A stretch of DNA of 64,000 nt. Source: Echinometra lucunter. Taxonomy: Eukaryota; Echinodermata; Echinoidea; Camarodonta; Echinometridae. The notes beneath the pieces are model-generated. The model was not told the origin of the DNA, made no database searches, and saw only the letters and a list, made by a program, of their open reading frames with translations. The stretch covers positions 22,654,657 to 22,718,656 of the forward strand of contig CM057165.1 of the NCBI GenBank assembly GCA_029962745.1, read 5' to 3'. The position numbers and the translations under genes were made by a program. Numbering within the stretch: position 1 is the stretch's first letter; each line of letters opens with the position of its first letter. Below, piece after piece: positions 1 through 12,280 of the stretch.

Positions 1-1205
1 GCCACTTACATTATCAGTCAGATTATTCTCTTTGTGATCAAGATATTTATAGCATAAATGATCAATCCTTACTCTGCAGCATGTATGACCAAAATTGGTG
101 TATTTTCAGACCAAGAAAGTTTTGCTTCATACCATGAATTAGTAAATGACCTCTATAGGCAATGCCCCTGCTCTGTACAATACCCTCACTTAGTATCAGA
201 TCAGATTTCATTTCAATATGCTCCTTATAGGAAATTACACAATTATTCAAAAAGCATATGTGTCATAATGTCATCTTTCATCACTTTAATGCCTGAAAGA
301 TAAGGAGAATTATTTTCTCTCCTACAGATAAGATTTTGCATTGAAAAGTAAACTTCTAAAAATATGTTGCAGAGGTGAAGACCAGATTCAGGCCATACAT
401 ATGATTGCACTTAAAGAGAAAAGAAATCTCAGAAAAGTACCTATGAAACTGTATGCATCCCCCCCCCCTTTTTCCCCCTCCCCTTAAAAACAATGACATG
501 AAATGGTACATTTGGAACTCCTCACTTGCAATATACAACGACTAGCTGTCACACCATAATGTTTTATATTAGAAACATTTTTGACCTCATTCCTTCCAAT
601 CCTGGCATTCTTAGTGGAACTTTTGGGATAAATAAATGCTTTTCACATGGACAATTAAGTATCATGATCTCATGTCAGCTGTAACAGGCTCAGGTGACAT
701 TCAGCTTGATTTCTCACGACGGACTTGGGCCTACAGAAAAAGGCAATGAAAGAAAAGAAAAGAATTAATTCATGAAAAAGTAATCTCACAATTGACTCTG
801 AATAGATAACTAGATACTGGTGCTCTAAACATTCCTGGATGGGACTGGATTGGATAATAACCTTCAGAAGATCAGAAATGTAAAACTGAAAATATCATGA
901 ACAGATTAATTTATCTTTTTTCCTTTTGTGGATACAGTACATTTACATGCATGATAAGTTTTATTGTGAGCCACGGTAAATTTGACATGAGTGTAAAGGG
1001 CATTTTCTATACTTTCCAAATATTAAAATAACAAATTTGCACTTCATGTCAGGGTCAGGAAACCAGAAATATCTAATCAATGTAAAAACACATTTGTCTT
1101 TAAAATAGTCGATTCCAGCACTCCGACTGCTTACCAACATGCAACATGTTTTCTCACAACCAGGCAACAGCTACATTTTCGTAGGTGCATGTTTGCAACT
1201 TTGCA
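1..1205. other. AT-rich, no gene recognised
   Basis: Only short chance frames. A C10 run is at 461-470. A fair acceptor-like cttttttctgtag on the minus strand ends near 715, but it is not in phase with the last DENND1 exon. Confidence 0.5.
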
Positions 1206-1209
1206 CAAG

Positions 1210-1720
1210 GGCAGTGGCGGCACCAGGATTGTTAAAGTGGGGGGAGGGGGGCAAATGGAGGGCAAAAGAAAATGGTGGGGGGGCAGGGCCGGGCAGTCAA
1301 TTTTTTTTTTGCGTCCTCTTACACACATTTTAATATTAATTTTGTGAGCGAGCGAATAAAAAATACCTGCTTTTTCGGTTTTTAATCGCATTTTCGAACA
1401 AATATTCTGAAATATGACGAGCGAGCCAAGCGAGCGAGCCAAAAATGGCTACTTTTCTTGTTTTTAATCGCATTTTAGAAAAGAAATTTTAAAATATGAC
1501 GAGCGAGCGAAGCGAGCGAGCCAAAAACAGCCACTTTTTTGTTTTCAATCGAAGTTTTGAAGAGTGGAAAATGGTATTTTAGAGCACTTCACAGCTTGAA
1601 TATGATGTTTATGACAACATCTACTTATTTACAAATTACAGTATAATTTTTCTTTTCAGTCCTCAAAATTTCTGGGGGGGGCAACTGGGGGGGCAAAGCT
1701 TCTGAGGGTCAAGCAACAAG
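1210..1720. repeat. GAGCGAGC-containing repeat with G-rich ends
   Basis: Three imperfect units of about 75-80 bp, each with cgagcgagccaa, a T-rich run and aatcgcattttagaa, lie between about 1345 and 1570. Grey-zone edges carry runs such as gggggggcagg (1275-1290) and ggggggggcaactggggggg (1673-1692). Looks like an interspersed repeat with internal tandem units; family unknown to me. Confidence 0.55.
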
Positions 1721-3594
1721 TTGCACATGGTTTCATACAATGCGCACTTAGTTACAGGATGACTCACTCCCCAATCACAGGGCTAAGATTCTAAGGTCTT
1801 GACAATTTCAAAGATATTTTCTGCACTGTGGTTGCATATTGCTGGTTGCTAACTCTTCCATAAATCTATGGATGTTTTGAATGCAACGATGAAAACAATG
1901 AGGTTCTAGCGCTCCTATACATACATGTCTTGATGGTGGCTCATGTACTTTTTATATGTCTTTTACCCACTTAAAATCTTGTGAAGAAAAGTATTTTTAT
2001 TACCATTTCATCAGTTATTTCAAACAAATTATTCCTGAAATTCTGACTTGAACAAAATTCCCATGTTGGTAAACTATCCACTTATTCTTTCAGAAAATCT
2101 AATGAGCACAGCATTAATATTTCCTGAGTATAAAGCCAACTGGTTGCAGGAAGAGAGTCTATTTCAGGCATTGAAAATAAAATGCACGTTTTTTGCTCAT
2201 ATGCATACAACCTGCAGTCTGACTGTAGCCCAGTCATTTTGGGATTAAAATTGCTTTCTAATCTTACTTGAAACACTACTATATTAGGCCTGTAGGCAAA
2301 GTGAGCAAGCAGATAATAAAAAGACTTTTGCTCATCATGCCTACTGTCACAGGTGTAGCGCATGATGGTGGTGTGTGACATTTATAGCATCAAAACCAAA
2401 TCAAAGAACTGAGAAAGAGATGGACAATGCTCCACAGTAAAGAATACAATCATTGAAAGCTGATTCAGAGTTGATATAAAAATTTGATGGTATCAAGAAT
2501 GAGCAATAAATAGTGACAACATTGTAAATACAATTAATTTCCAGTTTCCAGTACAAAATACATATCCTTTTGTGTCTTCTTTTCCTTCTTTTCAACTTAA
2601 ATTCCAATCCTGTTATCAAATTTGCAAGGGCGTATGCTGATCCTTTAATCCACTATGAATAATGAAGGGTTCATTATCCCACACAGATTTGCCCTAATAA
2701 GATCCTTTCAATCAAAAAACGGCTAACGGTTCCTTTTTAAGGGATTATCATAAACTCCCACTATCCGCATTTATGTAAGATGTACAACTTCAAATCAAAT
2801 GAATTCAAGCAACAAAACACTAGTTACCCTAGAGGTACCTGTAAATGCTTAAACCCTATCTCTGCATTTTGTATTTCTGAAATAAAATATTTTTAAACTC
2901 ATTGTTTCTACCTAGGCAAGTTAAAATCTTACCCTGCATTTATGCATATAGATGGGTAATGTGCTCTTCAGATTTAAATGGACCAGAATCACCCTCCTAC
3001 TGATTATGAAGAAGAAAAAAAAACTACCAGTAATTTGTATTTCCCAAACTGATGTAATTCCTTTTTTCTTTTTTTTTCTTTTTTTTTTTGTTGCAATACT
3101 AAGGGGGAAAATAAGAACTGTTGAAGAACAGATCCTGTCCCTAATCTTGACGCATTCCGCAAGTAAGGACTACTTTCACTTCAATTATTTTTTATATTAT
3201 CCATCCTATTTTTCATCTATGAAAACTTAAATAGCAGTCAATACTTTTTACATGTGCTGTACATGTAGGACAACCAGGATTTCAATGTACTCTTAATGAT
3301 GTGATCTAATGTGACTTAATTTGATTTAATTCTTATCATCTTTACATTTAAATTAAAAATAAGAAAAAAATAAGAAGTGGAAAAAATGTGTTGTGTCCAT
3401 AGCATTAGTAAGCATTTCTTAGTTTTTTGGTCTGAAAAAGAGATGTTAAGAAATGTTGATTTCATTATTTATCCTGCATTTATATAAAAAAAAAATGAAT
3501 TAAATTCAGATGCATATCTGTGTATTACAAAACCAAAAAATCAATAAATCAGTCACTTAAATACTTATTTACATTCAGCAACAAAAATCGGCAA
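1721..3594. other. AT-rich, no gene recognised
   Basis: Chance frames only; T-rich run at 3062-3089. Nothing coding-like on either strand. Confidence 0.5.
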
Positions 3595-4290
3595 TACAAT
3601 CCTTGCGATATTTTTCAAGTTATCACGCGGAAACCAATTTGAATATATAATGAGCTGTGACCTTTGACCTGCAGACTCCGAATGTGAACTTGACCTGACT
3701 TGTAGTGTCATCTACCTACACTATGTACACACCAAAACTTATTACAATCCATACAATATTTTTCAAGTTATCCGCAGAAACCAAGTTGCAAAAGTCCAAG
3801 CTGTGAACTTGGACTTTTGACCTACTACTCCAAATTTGAATGTGACCTGTATTTTAGTGTTATATACCTACACATCAAAAGTTATTAAAATCTGTCCAAT
3901 ATTTTTCAAATTAGCGCACAGAAACCAATTCACATTTATAATGAGCTGTGACCTTTGACCTTTGACCTGCAGACTCCAAATTCAAACTTGACCTGATTTG
4001 TAGTGTCATCTACCTACACACCAAAAATTATTACAATCTGTGAAATATTTTTCAAGTTATCGCGTGGAAACCAATTCACATATATAATGAGCTGTGACCT
4101 GTGACCAACGGACTCCGAATTCAAACGTGACCTGTATTTTAGTGTCATCTACCTACACACTAAAAATTATTAAAATCTGTCCAATATTTTGAACGTTATT
4201 GTGCAGAAACCAATTCGGGATGGATGGAAGGACGGGATAGGTGCAACGCTTAATGCCCCCTCCAGACTTTGTCTGCGGGGCATAAAAATG
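3595..4290 (+). repeat. TGACCT-type satellite array 1, period about 145 bp
   Basis: About four to five units, each with ttatcgcg-gaaacc, atataatgagctgtgacctttgacc, tgtagtgtcatctacctacac and attacaatctgt. Unit marks fall near 3619, 3768, 3910, 4056 and 4195. The last unit runs into gggatggatggaaggacggg and a tail ending gcggggcataaaaa, the end seen in related arrays here. Confidence 0.8.
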
Positions 4291-5039
4291 AAATAAGGCA
4301 TATACTTTGACAAGAAAACCAATAAACTGCAACCCTGCCATCGGTTTTTCAATTCGTTAAAACTTGAAATCCAGTCCTCATCACAATGACACACATATAA
4401 GGTTAGTAAACTATTATCAAACTTTTCTTAGCAGACAATTTATTTCCTTCACACTGTTACAGATGAAGAGCACAAAGCAAGATCATATTCATATTTATTC
4501 CTTGTTATCTTTACATTCTTAATCCTAAATATTGAATCTGTCTTCAGCATTAAAATTTGTCATTCATTTACTAAATCTTTAAGTGGGTGCTTTCGAGAAT
4601 AGTAGTGCTCATTCTTGTCGGAATGAATCCTTTTCACAAAATTGCATAAAGGTCTTTTACATTAAAATATTATTGAAAAAAAAATGAGATGATATTAAAT
4701 GGAAGTCTTTCTGAACAACTTGCTCCTTATAGATGGATTAGATGTAAGGCATAAAAGCATGAAAATCCTTGCTTATCAGAAAACTCCTTTTGTATTTTCT
4801 CTTATGAAATATCCAATACAAAAATAGAAAAAAAAGGAATTATTTGTGATTAATGTTTCAAAATTAGCCCTTAACACTAAAGACACATTTAGACACCATT
4901 CAAACTGGTTTTGAAAAAAAAAAAAAGAATGTGACTGCATCTCCTATATGCCTCCATCTAATTCAGTTAGGTTCATGGCTCAAATTGTTCTTTTAATAAT
5001 GTGATGACTTTTTAAAAAAAATCCAATTATATGTGAAGT
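4291..5039. other. AT-rich spacer between satellite arrays 1 and 2
   Basis: No ORF, splice pattern or inverted repeat of note. Confidence 0.5.
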
Positions 5040-5930
5040 GATCTCTTTGACCTCTAACCTAAAATCCAAAAGTCTCATCACTTTCTTCTTCTCTTAATTA
5101 TGCACTCAAACAGTTAACATATGGTGATAACAAAACTGATAAATCTTTCATTTCACGCATAATGACTGCTATGACCTGTGACCTACTGAATGTGAAATCT
5201 AATCACTATGACTATAGCGATGCATAACAGTATTTGAACTTTTGAAGTTAACCACTGAAATAGTTGAGATTTGGTAATAAAACTGAAATACTGACCTCTA
5301 TGACCTTAATCCTATACACCCTAATATCTAATCAGATCATCTTACTTTGGTGATGCATATTAGCACCAAGTTTGAAGTTCATACCTCACATGGTTCCTGA
5401 GATTTGGTGATAACAAAACTTATAAACCATTAATTTCATGTACTTTGACCTCTATTACTTTGTAACCTTTGACCTATATGTACGTACCTTAAAATCTAAT
5501 CAGATCATCTTTCTATGGTGATGCAAACTTGTTTGAAGCTCATACCTCTAACGGTTGAGATCTTGTGTTAATGAGGCTAGCAAGTGATATTTGATAATAT
5601 ATATTTGAAAACCAACCTCTATGATCTTTCAGATATTTTGACATACATGTATGTACATGTACCCTAAAATCTAATCAGATAGTCTCCCTCTGATAAGACA
5701 AACTAGCACTAAGTTTGAATTCATACCTCAAATGGTACTTCAGATATCCTGTTAACGTGGCCAACACCTGAAATTTCATTAACCGAACTCTGTAAGCCTT
5801 GACATTTGACCTACATATACTCCAAATTCTAATCACATCGTCTTCCTTTGGTGATGCATACTAGCACTAAGTTTGAAAACGACATCTCAAATAGTTCTCG
5901 AGATATCTCCTTAAAGTTGATATAAGAAAG
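5040..5930 (+). repeat. TGACCT-type satellite array 2, diverged
   Basis: Units share gacctctatgacctt, aaatctaatcagatcatctt, tggtgatgcata, ctagcactaagtttgaa and cctcaaatggttcttgagat. At least five units of about 160 bp are visible. The array is interrupted near 5930 by a different repeat; gacaaacggacagac at 7541-7556 looks like its displaced end. Confidence 0.7.
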
Positions 5931-6677
5931 CGATCAAAAATATTGAGATAATTACATCAATGGAAAGCTATCAACCCTCAAAATAATATTGAGTGGTGTT
6001 CAACCACAAAACATATTCAGAATGGTGAATTTAAGCGACTAAACTTCAACAAAATCTCGAAGTCAGAAACGCCGGGTCGCACACAGAAACCAAGGGCCTC
6101 GATGGTGACGTCACGAAAGGGGATTGCATGCGCCGGTGGAAGTAGTGGCAATGCTGTGCCTAAGTAAAAGTGCCTTCTTATGACGAGGTTAGATTGTCAT
6201 TGTAAATTCGTAAATGGGATAATTTGAAAGACTTTATGTTTTTATTTGAATGAAGAAACACAAAACAACATATTCAGTAGCTTAATTTTTTTTCATATGG
6301 TCACAGTTTCCTTTTTGGAGAGTTTTAAGGCGAGTTTATTGTCTCGGAAAACAAGGTGCAATCATCATCGAACCTACACGTACGAATAGTAGGCCTAAAT
6401 GTTAGATGGGTTTCGTTGGTCTGCAGAATCAATTATGTGAATCAGTAATTCCTAGAACTATGATCATACTTATCATTCAAATGTGTGACTGCCTCAAAAG
6501 GATGCAGTAAGCCTAAAAAACAGCAAAACATTCCAAAAATATATCAAACTTGATACAGAGATCTCCAGCTGACGACGTCGTTGTTGAACGATATTCATCC
6601 GCGAGTGATTCGACTCCAGCCTGGACGTTTTTGCAGAGAGCGGCTTGATAGATATTGCGCTGGCTTATGCAAGCCAC

Positions 6678-6869
6678 TAGTCTAGATTCTGGACTCTTTT
6701 TATGAAGTTTTTATATTCCCCGAAACAGCTGCTAAACTCACTGTACGCGTCAAGTCGAGTGACGGCGTGATCCCGAGAACCTGTCCACTCGACTTGACGC
6801 GTACAGTGAGTTTAGCAGCTGTTTCGGGGAATATAAAAACTTCATAAAAAGAGTCCAGAATCTAGACTA
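6678..6869. mobile_element. Perfect palindromic insertion (84-bp arms) with 9-bp duplication
   Basis: Positions 6678-6761 and 6786-6869 are exact reverse complements, checked base by base, with a 24-nt spacer. The sequence gcaagccac stands immediately on both sides (6669-6677 and 6870-6878) in direct orientation. That is the layout of an inserted foldback element with a 9-bp target-site duplication; 9 bp is typical of Mutator-like elements (family knowledge). It has no coding capacity. A cloning or assembly hairpin artefact is the alternative, though it would not readily explain the flanking direct repeat. Confidence 0.75.
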
Positions 6870-7259
6870 GCAAGCCACCAACCAAAGCTCGCTGGCCGGG
6901 TACACACGCAGCACTTTTTTGTTTTCGACACACGCGCTATACACACGCTACACACGGTAACACTATGCTATAAATACACACACGAGCTTCCTACGTTCTT
7001 CATGCACTTTCTGTACGACCGGCTGGCCGGATCTACTTTCAGAGCAAGCTCTCTTTCGTAATCTCACCAAATTCGACACACACCAAAAAATAATGGTGAA
7101 AAATATCAATTAATTTCGCATTGTTAGCATGCATATATCATAATTCTAAACCAGATAATTGATATTCACACTATGAACTATAAGGAGAAGGGAAAGCATT
7201 GATCATAGAGTTCTGAATCATTTGACTTTTCAGGCTTTGGAAAAAAAAACTCAAGAAAT

Positions 7260-7271
7260 CTCTCTCTCTCT
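7260..7271. repeat. Short CT microsatellite
   Basis: tctctctctctc run next to the right border of the 6.1-7.3 kb element. Confidence 0.8.
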
Positions 7272-7333
7272 GCACATATTTTGTATGGAACATCCGGGAA
7301 TGTAAAAATACCTATCCCCTTTCGTGACGTCAC

Positions 7334-8271
7334 GCATAGTGGACTTGTTCCGCGACTGGTTTTCCAGGCTGACTGAGGAGGGTATTTCTCGACATTTCAG
7401 TTAAGGATATCCAGGAGCAAGAAGACTTTTGTGATTTGCCATGTGAATAAACACCTTATGAATAGCATATGCTTTGCATAGATACCAAATTCATGGACAT
7501 TTATTCCCTTCTTATATCCACTTTAATGAAACTGGGAAGAACTGACAAACGGACAGACAACCCAATAATAAGCTGTAGCCAAACCATCAAACCAAACGGA
7601 AGTTTGCTGAACATTGCACTTCTGAACCAAACCAAATCGCTTCATTCGGCAGCTCGGTAAAATAATCAGATGTGTTAAGAAGTGCAATTAATTCTTCCTT
7701 TCATGCCATGACAAGTGGTTTAAGGCAAATTTCATGGACAACAGATAGAGAAATGATTGGTTGTATCAATCAGTGCCTCCCAATTTCATTTACATGTCAT
7801 AATTCTTGAAGGTAGCCAAATGTAAAAATGGTCATCGTTAGGTAGAGAATCGTTTTGTCAGTGGGCAGAGGCATAAAGAATTGCTGGGTTTTTTTTTCAA
7901 AGTGACTGCCTGACACACTGCAGTATCTCATAACACATAGATGAGTGATTATGTAGCACCTTAGCTGCATCATTTGCATTCACTTTATGTAAAAAAAAGT
8001 GTTCACAGTGTTTTTTTAAGTGGTTTACACCTGCATATGTGAACAGTCCTTAACTTGAGTCTTAGGGCAAATGTTCTTTGAAAAAATTCATAGGGTATCA
8101 ATTTTGTTCCTCTAAAAGGAAAAGGTGCTTTTGACAAATTTGGCACCTTTTAGATAAAATTAGTGTGAAGTCTTGTCTAAAAACAGAGGAATAAATATCT
8201 TTCCCAAAATTACTTTTTCTCAAACTCAATCACAGCATGCATGGTGTTCTACTGTAATATGCAATTACCAT
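7334..8271. other. Displaced tail of satellite array 2, then unique AT-rich DNA
   Basis: 7380-7630 carries sequence resembling the array tail (ggatatccagg, gacaaacggacagacaaccc, aataataagctgtagccaaa). After that nothing is recognised. Confidence 0.45.
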
Positions 8272-8370
8272 ACACAGGCCTCTACAAAATTCTTTTTCTT
8301 CACTTGCCCTGTTGGGCAAGTGAAGAAAAAATTTGGTTGCCCAGAAGGAAGAACAACTTGCCCAGAATTT
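8272..8370 (+). repeat. CTTGCCC/GGGCAAG repeat, left of the LINE
   Basis: Contains a short palindrome, cacttgccctgttgggcaagtg, inside T- and A-rich arms, followed by two further ttgccc motifs. A related copy in inverted orientation lies at 14676-14791 on the other side of the LINE. Copies of this family are common in marine invertebrate genomes (recollection, not tested). Confidence 0.6.
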
Positions 8371-8699
8371 TCTCTTTATTTCCTTTGTTTTTATCTAATT
8401 TTTTTTTCAGTAGTAAATATTTTAAATAGGGCTTAGTCATTAAGGATTTTTTGCAAAACATTTAAAAACTGTTTAAAGAAAACTCAGGCAGTTTCATTTA
8501 ACCGTTTAGAATATACTGTAAATGTAGAATAATGTTAGATGAAAAAAATAAATGAGGTAACATCCTTACTCAAAACTGCCACAACATCGTTCAAATTCAT
8601 GTCTCACACCTATGAAATGTCCTTCCAATGTCCATATTTCCTTAAAAGTGGTTAAATTTGGTTGTTTACTTAAAATAAAAAGAGAAATTATCAATTCCT

Positions 8700-9437
8700 T
8701 CTATCAGGTCCCGACTGAAGGCCGCCAAAACAGTGGCCAACGGCGTACTAAATACTGAGTTGAACACATCCTCAGAAACAGAGTTGGAGGAGGCATACAA
8801 CAACACCTTTAGGACTATGAAATCTAGTAAGAAATCACCCAGAAAACCCCCCAATAAACCCCCTCGGGAAGATAGTCATAGCACAGAGAGCTTAAAAGCG
8901 CATTCCAATACTGATAACTCAACCTCTGAAGAGGCCTTAGCTCACCCACAGCAACTCAACCAGAAAGAACTTAAAGTACTGCTTGTTCCAATAGAATCCG
9001 CTAAGAACCTAGGAAACGTGAACCCAATCAAAATAGCAAAAATGATAGAACAAAGTGCAGGGCCCACAAAAGTAGAATTTATAAAGAAAATACGTAACAG
9101 AATATTAATAAAATGTCAGAACTTGAAACAACATAAAGCCATCTCAAACATAACAGATATAGGCGGAGTCCTAGTGAAAGTCAAAGAAAGGTCAAACACG
9201 ATCAGAGGAGTCATAACGGACGTTCACCCTGAAATCACTGAGGAAGAAATAGTTCAATCATTAAAAACCCACCCTGAAATCACTGAGGAAGAAAAAGTTC
9301 AATCACTAAAAACCCACAAAGTGGTGAAAGCCCAAAGAATAACACAAAAAACAAAGAAAAATCAGGAAAACACTGAAAATGACGGCTCCCTCCGTCTGCC
9401 CGCCCAACATTCCTACCAAAGCTGTTATACTCTCATT
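8700..9437 (+). pseudogene. LINE ORF1 (gag-like), N-terminal part
   Basis: Open from about 8688 without an ATG, so the true start is missing. The product is Lys/Glu/Ser/Thr-rich and ends in a domain reading VKVKERSNTIRGVITDVHPE, the usual esterase-less gag core before the zinc knuckles. It contains a tandem 15-residue duplication (HPEITEEE-VQSLKT twice, 9225-9314). The frame runs into a TGA at 9435-9437; the knuckle region continues in another frame from about 9379, so there is a frameshift near there. Confidence 0.8.
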
Positions 9438-9720
9438 TGAAAGGAAGGTACTACCAAAACAAATAGTCCTATTCTACCAGGAATTTAAAGTAAAGGAGTT
9501 CATCCTGCCTGTCCCCAGATGTTTCAATTGCCAGCGCATGGGCCATGTTGCTTCAGGATGCAATTCCAATCAAAGATGCGTAAGATGTGGTGAAAACCAT
9601 CCCTTTGACTAATGCCCGCGAAAAGATAACCCTGTCTGTATTAACTGCAAAGGTAACCACAGTGCAGTTTTCAAAGGATGTATTGAGGCAAAAAATTCGA
9701 AAATCAATCCAATTAATCAG
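9379..9720 (+). pseudogene. LINE ORF1, zinc-knuckle part
   Basis: Three cysteine motifs: CFNCQRMGHVASGC (CX2CX4HX4C), a second starting CVRCGENHPFD, and a third CINCKGNHSAVFKGC. An in-frame TAA at 9610-9612 falls inside the second knuckle, just before its last Cys. Such triple knuckles bind RNA in the gag-like protein of I-superfamily LINEs. A Lys/Gln-rich tail follows in a further frame to about 9904. Confidence 0.85.
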
Positions 9721-10312
9721 AATGGAACATAAGATAAGCTACGCAGATGCGACCAAGCAATTCAAGGAGACAAATGAGATAGAGAAAAAAGAAACAAAAC
9801 AACAAGAAGACGAAACCAAATGCCCCCAACCACAAAGCAACCAAACTCACAACAGAAAAGAAGGTAACCATAGTATCAAGAAAGGAACCAGGTCCCAAGT
9901 TTGACCAACAAAAAATGGACGAAACCCATCAAATGGAAACAGAAGACATACAATACAAGACAAATAGGCCTACCCTTCTTGCCAACAACCGAGCCCAAAA
10001 CATGACCCATCATTTCACTGGGAAAGAGAAATCGAATATATTGATGAAGCTGCAACAGAAGATCTCCTAACGTTTCTTTTCCGCACCCTAGAATTAATGC
10101 ACCAAAATACTACTCTTAAATAAAATTGGAGAAATTTCTTATGGCAGCCCAGCTTTGCTTAAACAAGACTCCTCCGTAGCGGTTTTACGTAGACAAGTTG
10201 TTTACTTTATGCAAATTAGGCAGCACGGAGTGAAAGCTTTCGGGCAGTTAATTGGGGTGCTACGCTGTGGCTGTAAAACTAATACAAGAAGAGCTGGAAG
10301 CCATGAGACACT

Positions 10313-11031
10313 ATGGAGTACATGAGTAAAACAATAACATTCATGATGGCATTATCCATACTACAATGGAATGACCAGGGGTTAACAAGGGGTCATGGCG
10401 ATGAGCTAAGCCAATTACTACTGTCACGCAGGAACAACCCCTATCATTCAGTATGTATCCAGGAAATGTGGTTTACCGAAAATCGAGTATTCCAAATACC
10501 AAACTACACATGCATACCTCGAAATAGGAAAACCGGTGAAAGGGGCGGTAGCACCTTCTGTGTACATAATTCAGTCTACTTCAAAAATATAACCTCTCAC
10601 GATACTTTGGAACTGAAAAGCATAACACTACACATTAAAACTTCCTGCGTGACAGAAGTAAATTATTATAAACCATGCCAACGACTGAATTCTGACACTT
10701 TGACTCGATTTTTGTTGAAAACTTAAAAAATAATAAACACTTACTGATACTAGGGGATTTCAATAGTCACAGCCCCTTTTGGGGCAGTGCAACCACTGAC
10801 TCAAACGGTCGCTTGATAGAACAATATATAGATAATAAAAATATTGTTTTACTTAATGATGGATCAGGAACTAGGATGGACCCCCACACCGGGAAAACAT
10901 CCTGTCTCAATCTAACTTTTGCAACCCCTTTTTTGGCAAATAGATGTCGTTGGACAGTTAGACAAAATAGACTTGGAAGTGACCATTTCCCAATGGAAAT
11001 TGAATTGTGTCCTAACATAGGATTATTTTGA
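10313..11031 (+). pseudogene. LINE ORF2, APE-type endonuclease
   Basis: The first frame reads LSILQWNDQGL, then VCIQEMWF and IPNYTCIPRNR, the N-terminal strands of an apurinic-type endonuclease. After a frameshift near 10700 the second frame gives LILGDFNSHSPFWGS (the GDFN catalytic block), then a CLNLTF segment and GSDHFPMEI with the SDH catalytic triad. The domain nicks target DNA in active elements. Broken by the frameshift and by a stop at 11029-11031. Confidence 0.85.
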
Positions 11032-11056
11032 AAGGGAAACTCCAAAAGAACCATTT

Positions 11057-12280
11057 ATGCGCTTCCAAAATGTAGACTGGAAGAAATTCCAACATTCATG
11101 CGATAAGGAATTTTCTAATATGATCCCAAAGAAAAATACAGATGATTTCTATAACGACTTTGTAAATGCTATCAAGTGTGTCATGAGGGAAACAATACCC
11201 ACCGTTACAACAAAGAAACACCAATCCCCTAACCCATGGTGGAATGAAGAATGCAAAAAAACTACTAAAGAAAGAAACATTGCAAAATACAAAGCCATTA
11301 AATACAAGACCAAAGATTACCTATTCGAATACCTGAAAATACCTGAAGAAAAGAAAAAGAAAGCTCTAGCACAGAGAACGATAAGAAAAGCTAAAAGAGA
11401 CCACTGGGAAAATTATTGTTCTAAACTTAATAGATTTACTTCCACCTCAGAAGTATGGAAGAAAATAAAAAGATATAACAACATGATGCCTCCAAAGGAG
11501 CATAAACCAACGATAAGAGAAAACAATGTAGAATATATTACCAACCTAGAAAAAGCCAACAAGATTGCAGAAGATTATGCTTACACAATCAAACATAATG
11601 TCGACCCCCATTATCAAATATACCAAAATGTAACCCACAGTGTAAAGAGAATAACTGATAATAAATCAGAAAATTTTCCCTTGAGCCTAAACGACAACTT
11701 TAATGGTTCAGAATTAGATGCAGCAATAGAATGCCAAAGCAATCACTCGACCCCCGGACATGATAAGATTAACTATCTCATTTACAAAAAACTCCCTAAA
11801 ATGGCAAGGCAGATTGTGCTTATATTAATAAATCAAATATGGAACTCTGGAGAAGTCACTATAAACTGCAAACACTCAGTCATCATCCCAATTAAGAAAC
11901 CAAATAAAGACCCAGAAAGAGTGTCCTCATACAGACGAATTGCACTCAAGGTCTGCTTTATCAAAATCATGGAGCGTATGATAAACTCAAGATTACAACG
12001 GTTTGTTGAAAAACATGAAATGCTCCCTCCCTTCCAAATAGGTTTTAGAAAAAAGAGAAGTTCAACGGATGGTATTGTCAATTTAGAAAATGAAATACAA
12101 AGGAACATATCAAACAAACAGCACAGAATTGCCATCTTCCTGGACATTGAAAAGGCTTATGACACCTTGTGGATAGATGGTCTCCTTTCAAGTCTCTATG
12201 ACCAGGGTATAAGAGGTAACATTCTCCTTTTTATTTGCAATATGCAAGTTTGCAAAAACAAACCTTCCAAGTTAAAATAG
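11057..12280 (+). pseudogene. LINE ORF2, reverse transcriptase N-terminal and palm part
   Basis: Longest uninterrupted piece, about 407 codons. It opens with the lysine-rich linker seen between endonuclease and RT (NPWWNEECKK). RT blocks follow: STPGHDKINY, VIIPIKKPNKDPE, SSYRRIALKVCFIKIMERM, PPFQIGFRKKRSSTDGI, and the first catalytic Asp in IAIFLDIEKAYDTLW. The usual YRPI is YRRI here. The frame is lost soon after 12230, before the YADD block. Confidence 0.92.

Larger units (their letters stand above)
6105..7333. mobile_element. Putative inverted-repeat element bounded by GTGACGTCACGAAAGGGGA
   Basis: The 19-bp sequence at 6105-6123 recurs exactly inverted at 7315-7333. Between them are 1.2 kb with no coding sign, including acacacg-rich stretches and the perfect palindrome at 6678-6869. 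It interrupts GACCT array 2. The TIR includes a CRE-like TGACGTCA palindrome. Weak similarity continues outside the TIRs, so true ends are uncertain. Confidence 0.5.

Noticed and set aside
685..715. Possible DENND1 terminal exon after ctttttctgtag, reading AQVRREKSS and a stop
   Set aside because: The reading that looks sensible is phase 0, while exon q ends in phase 1; in phase 1 a stop follows after four codons. It is also 14.7 kb away across the LINE.
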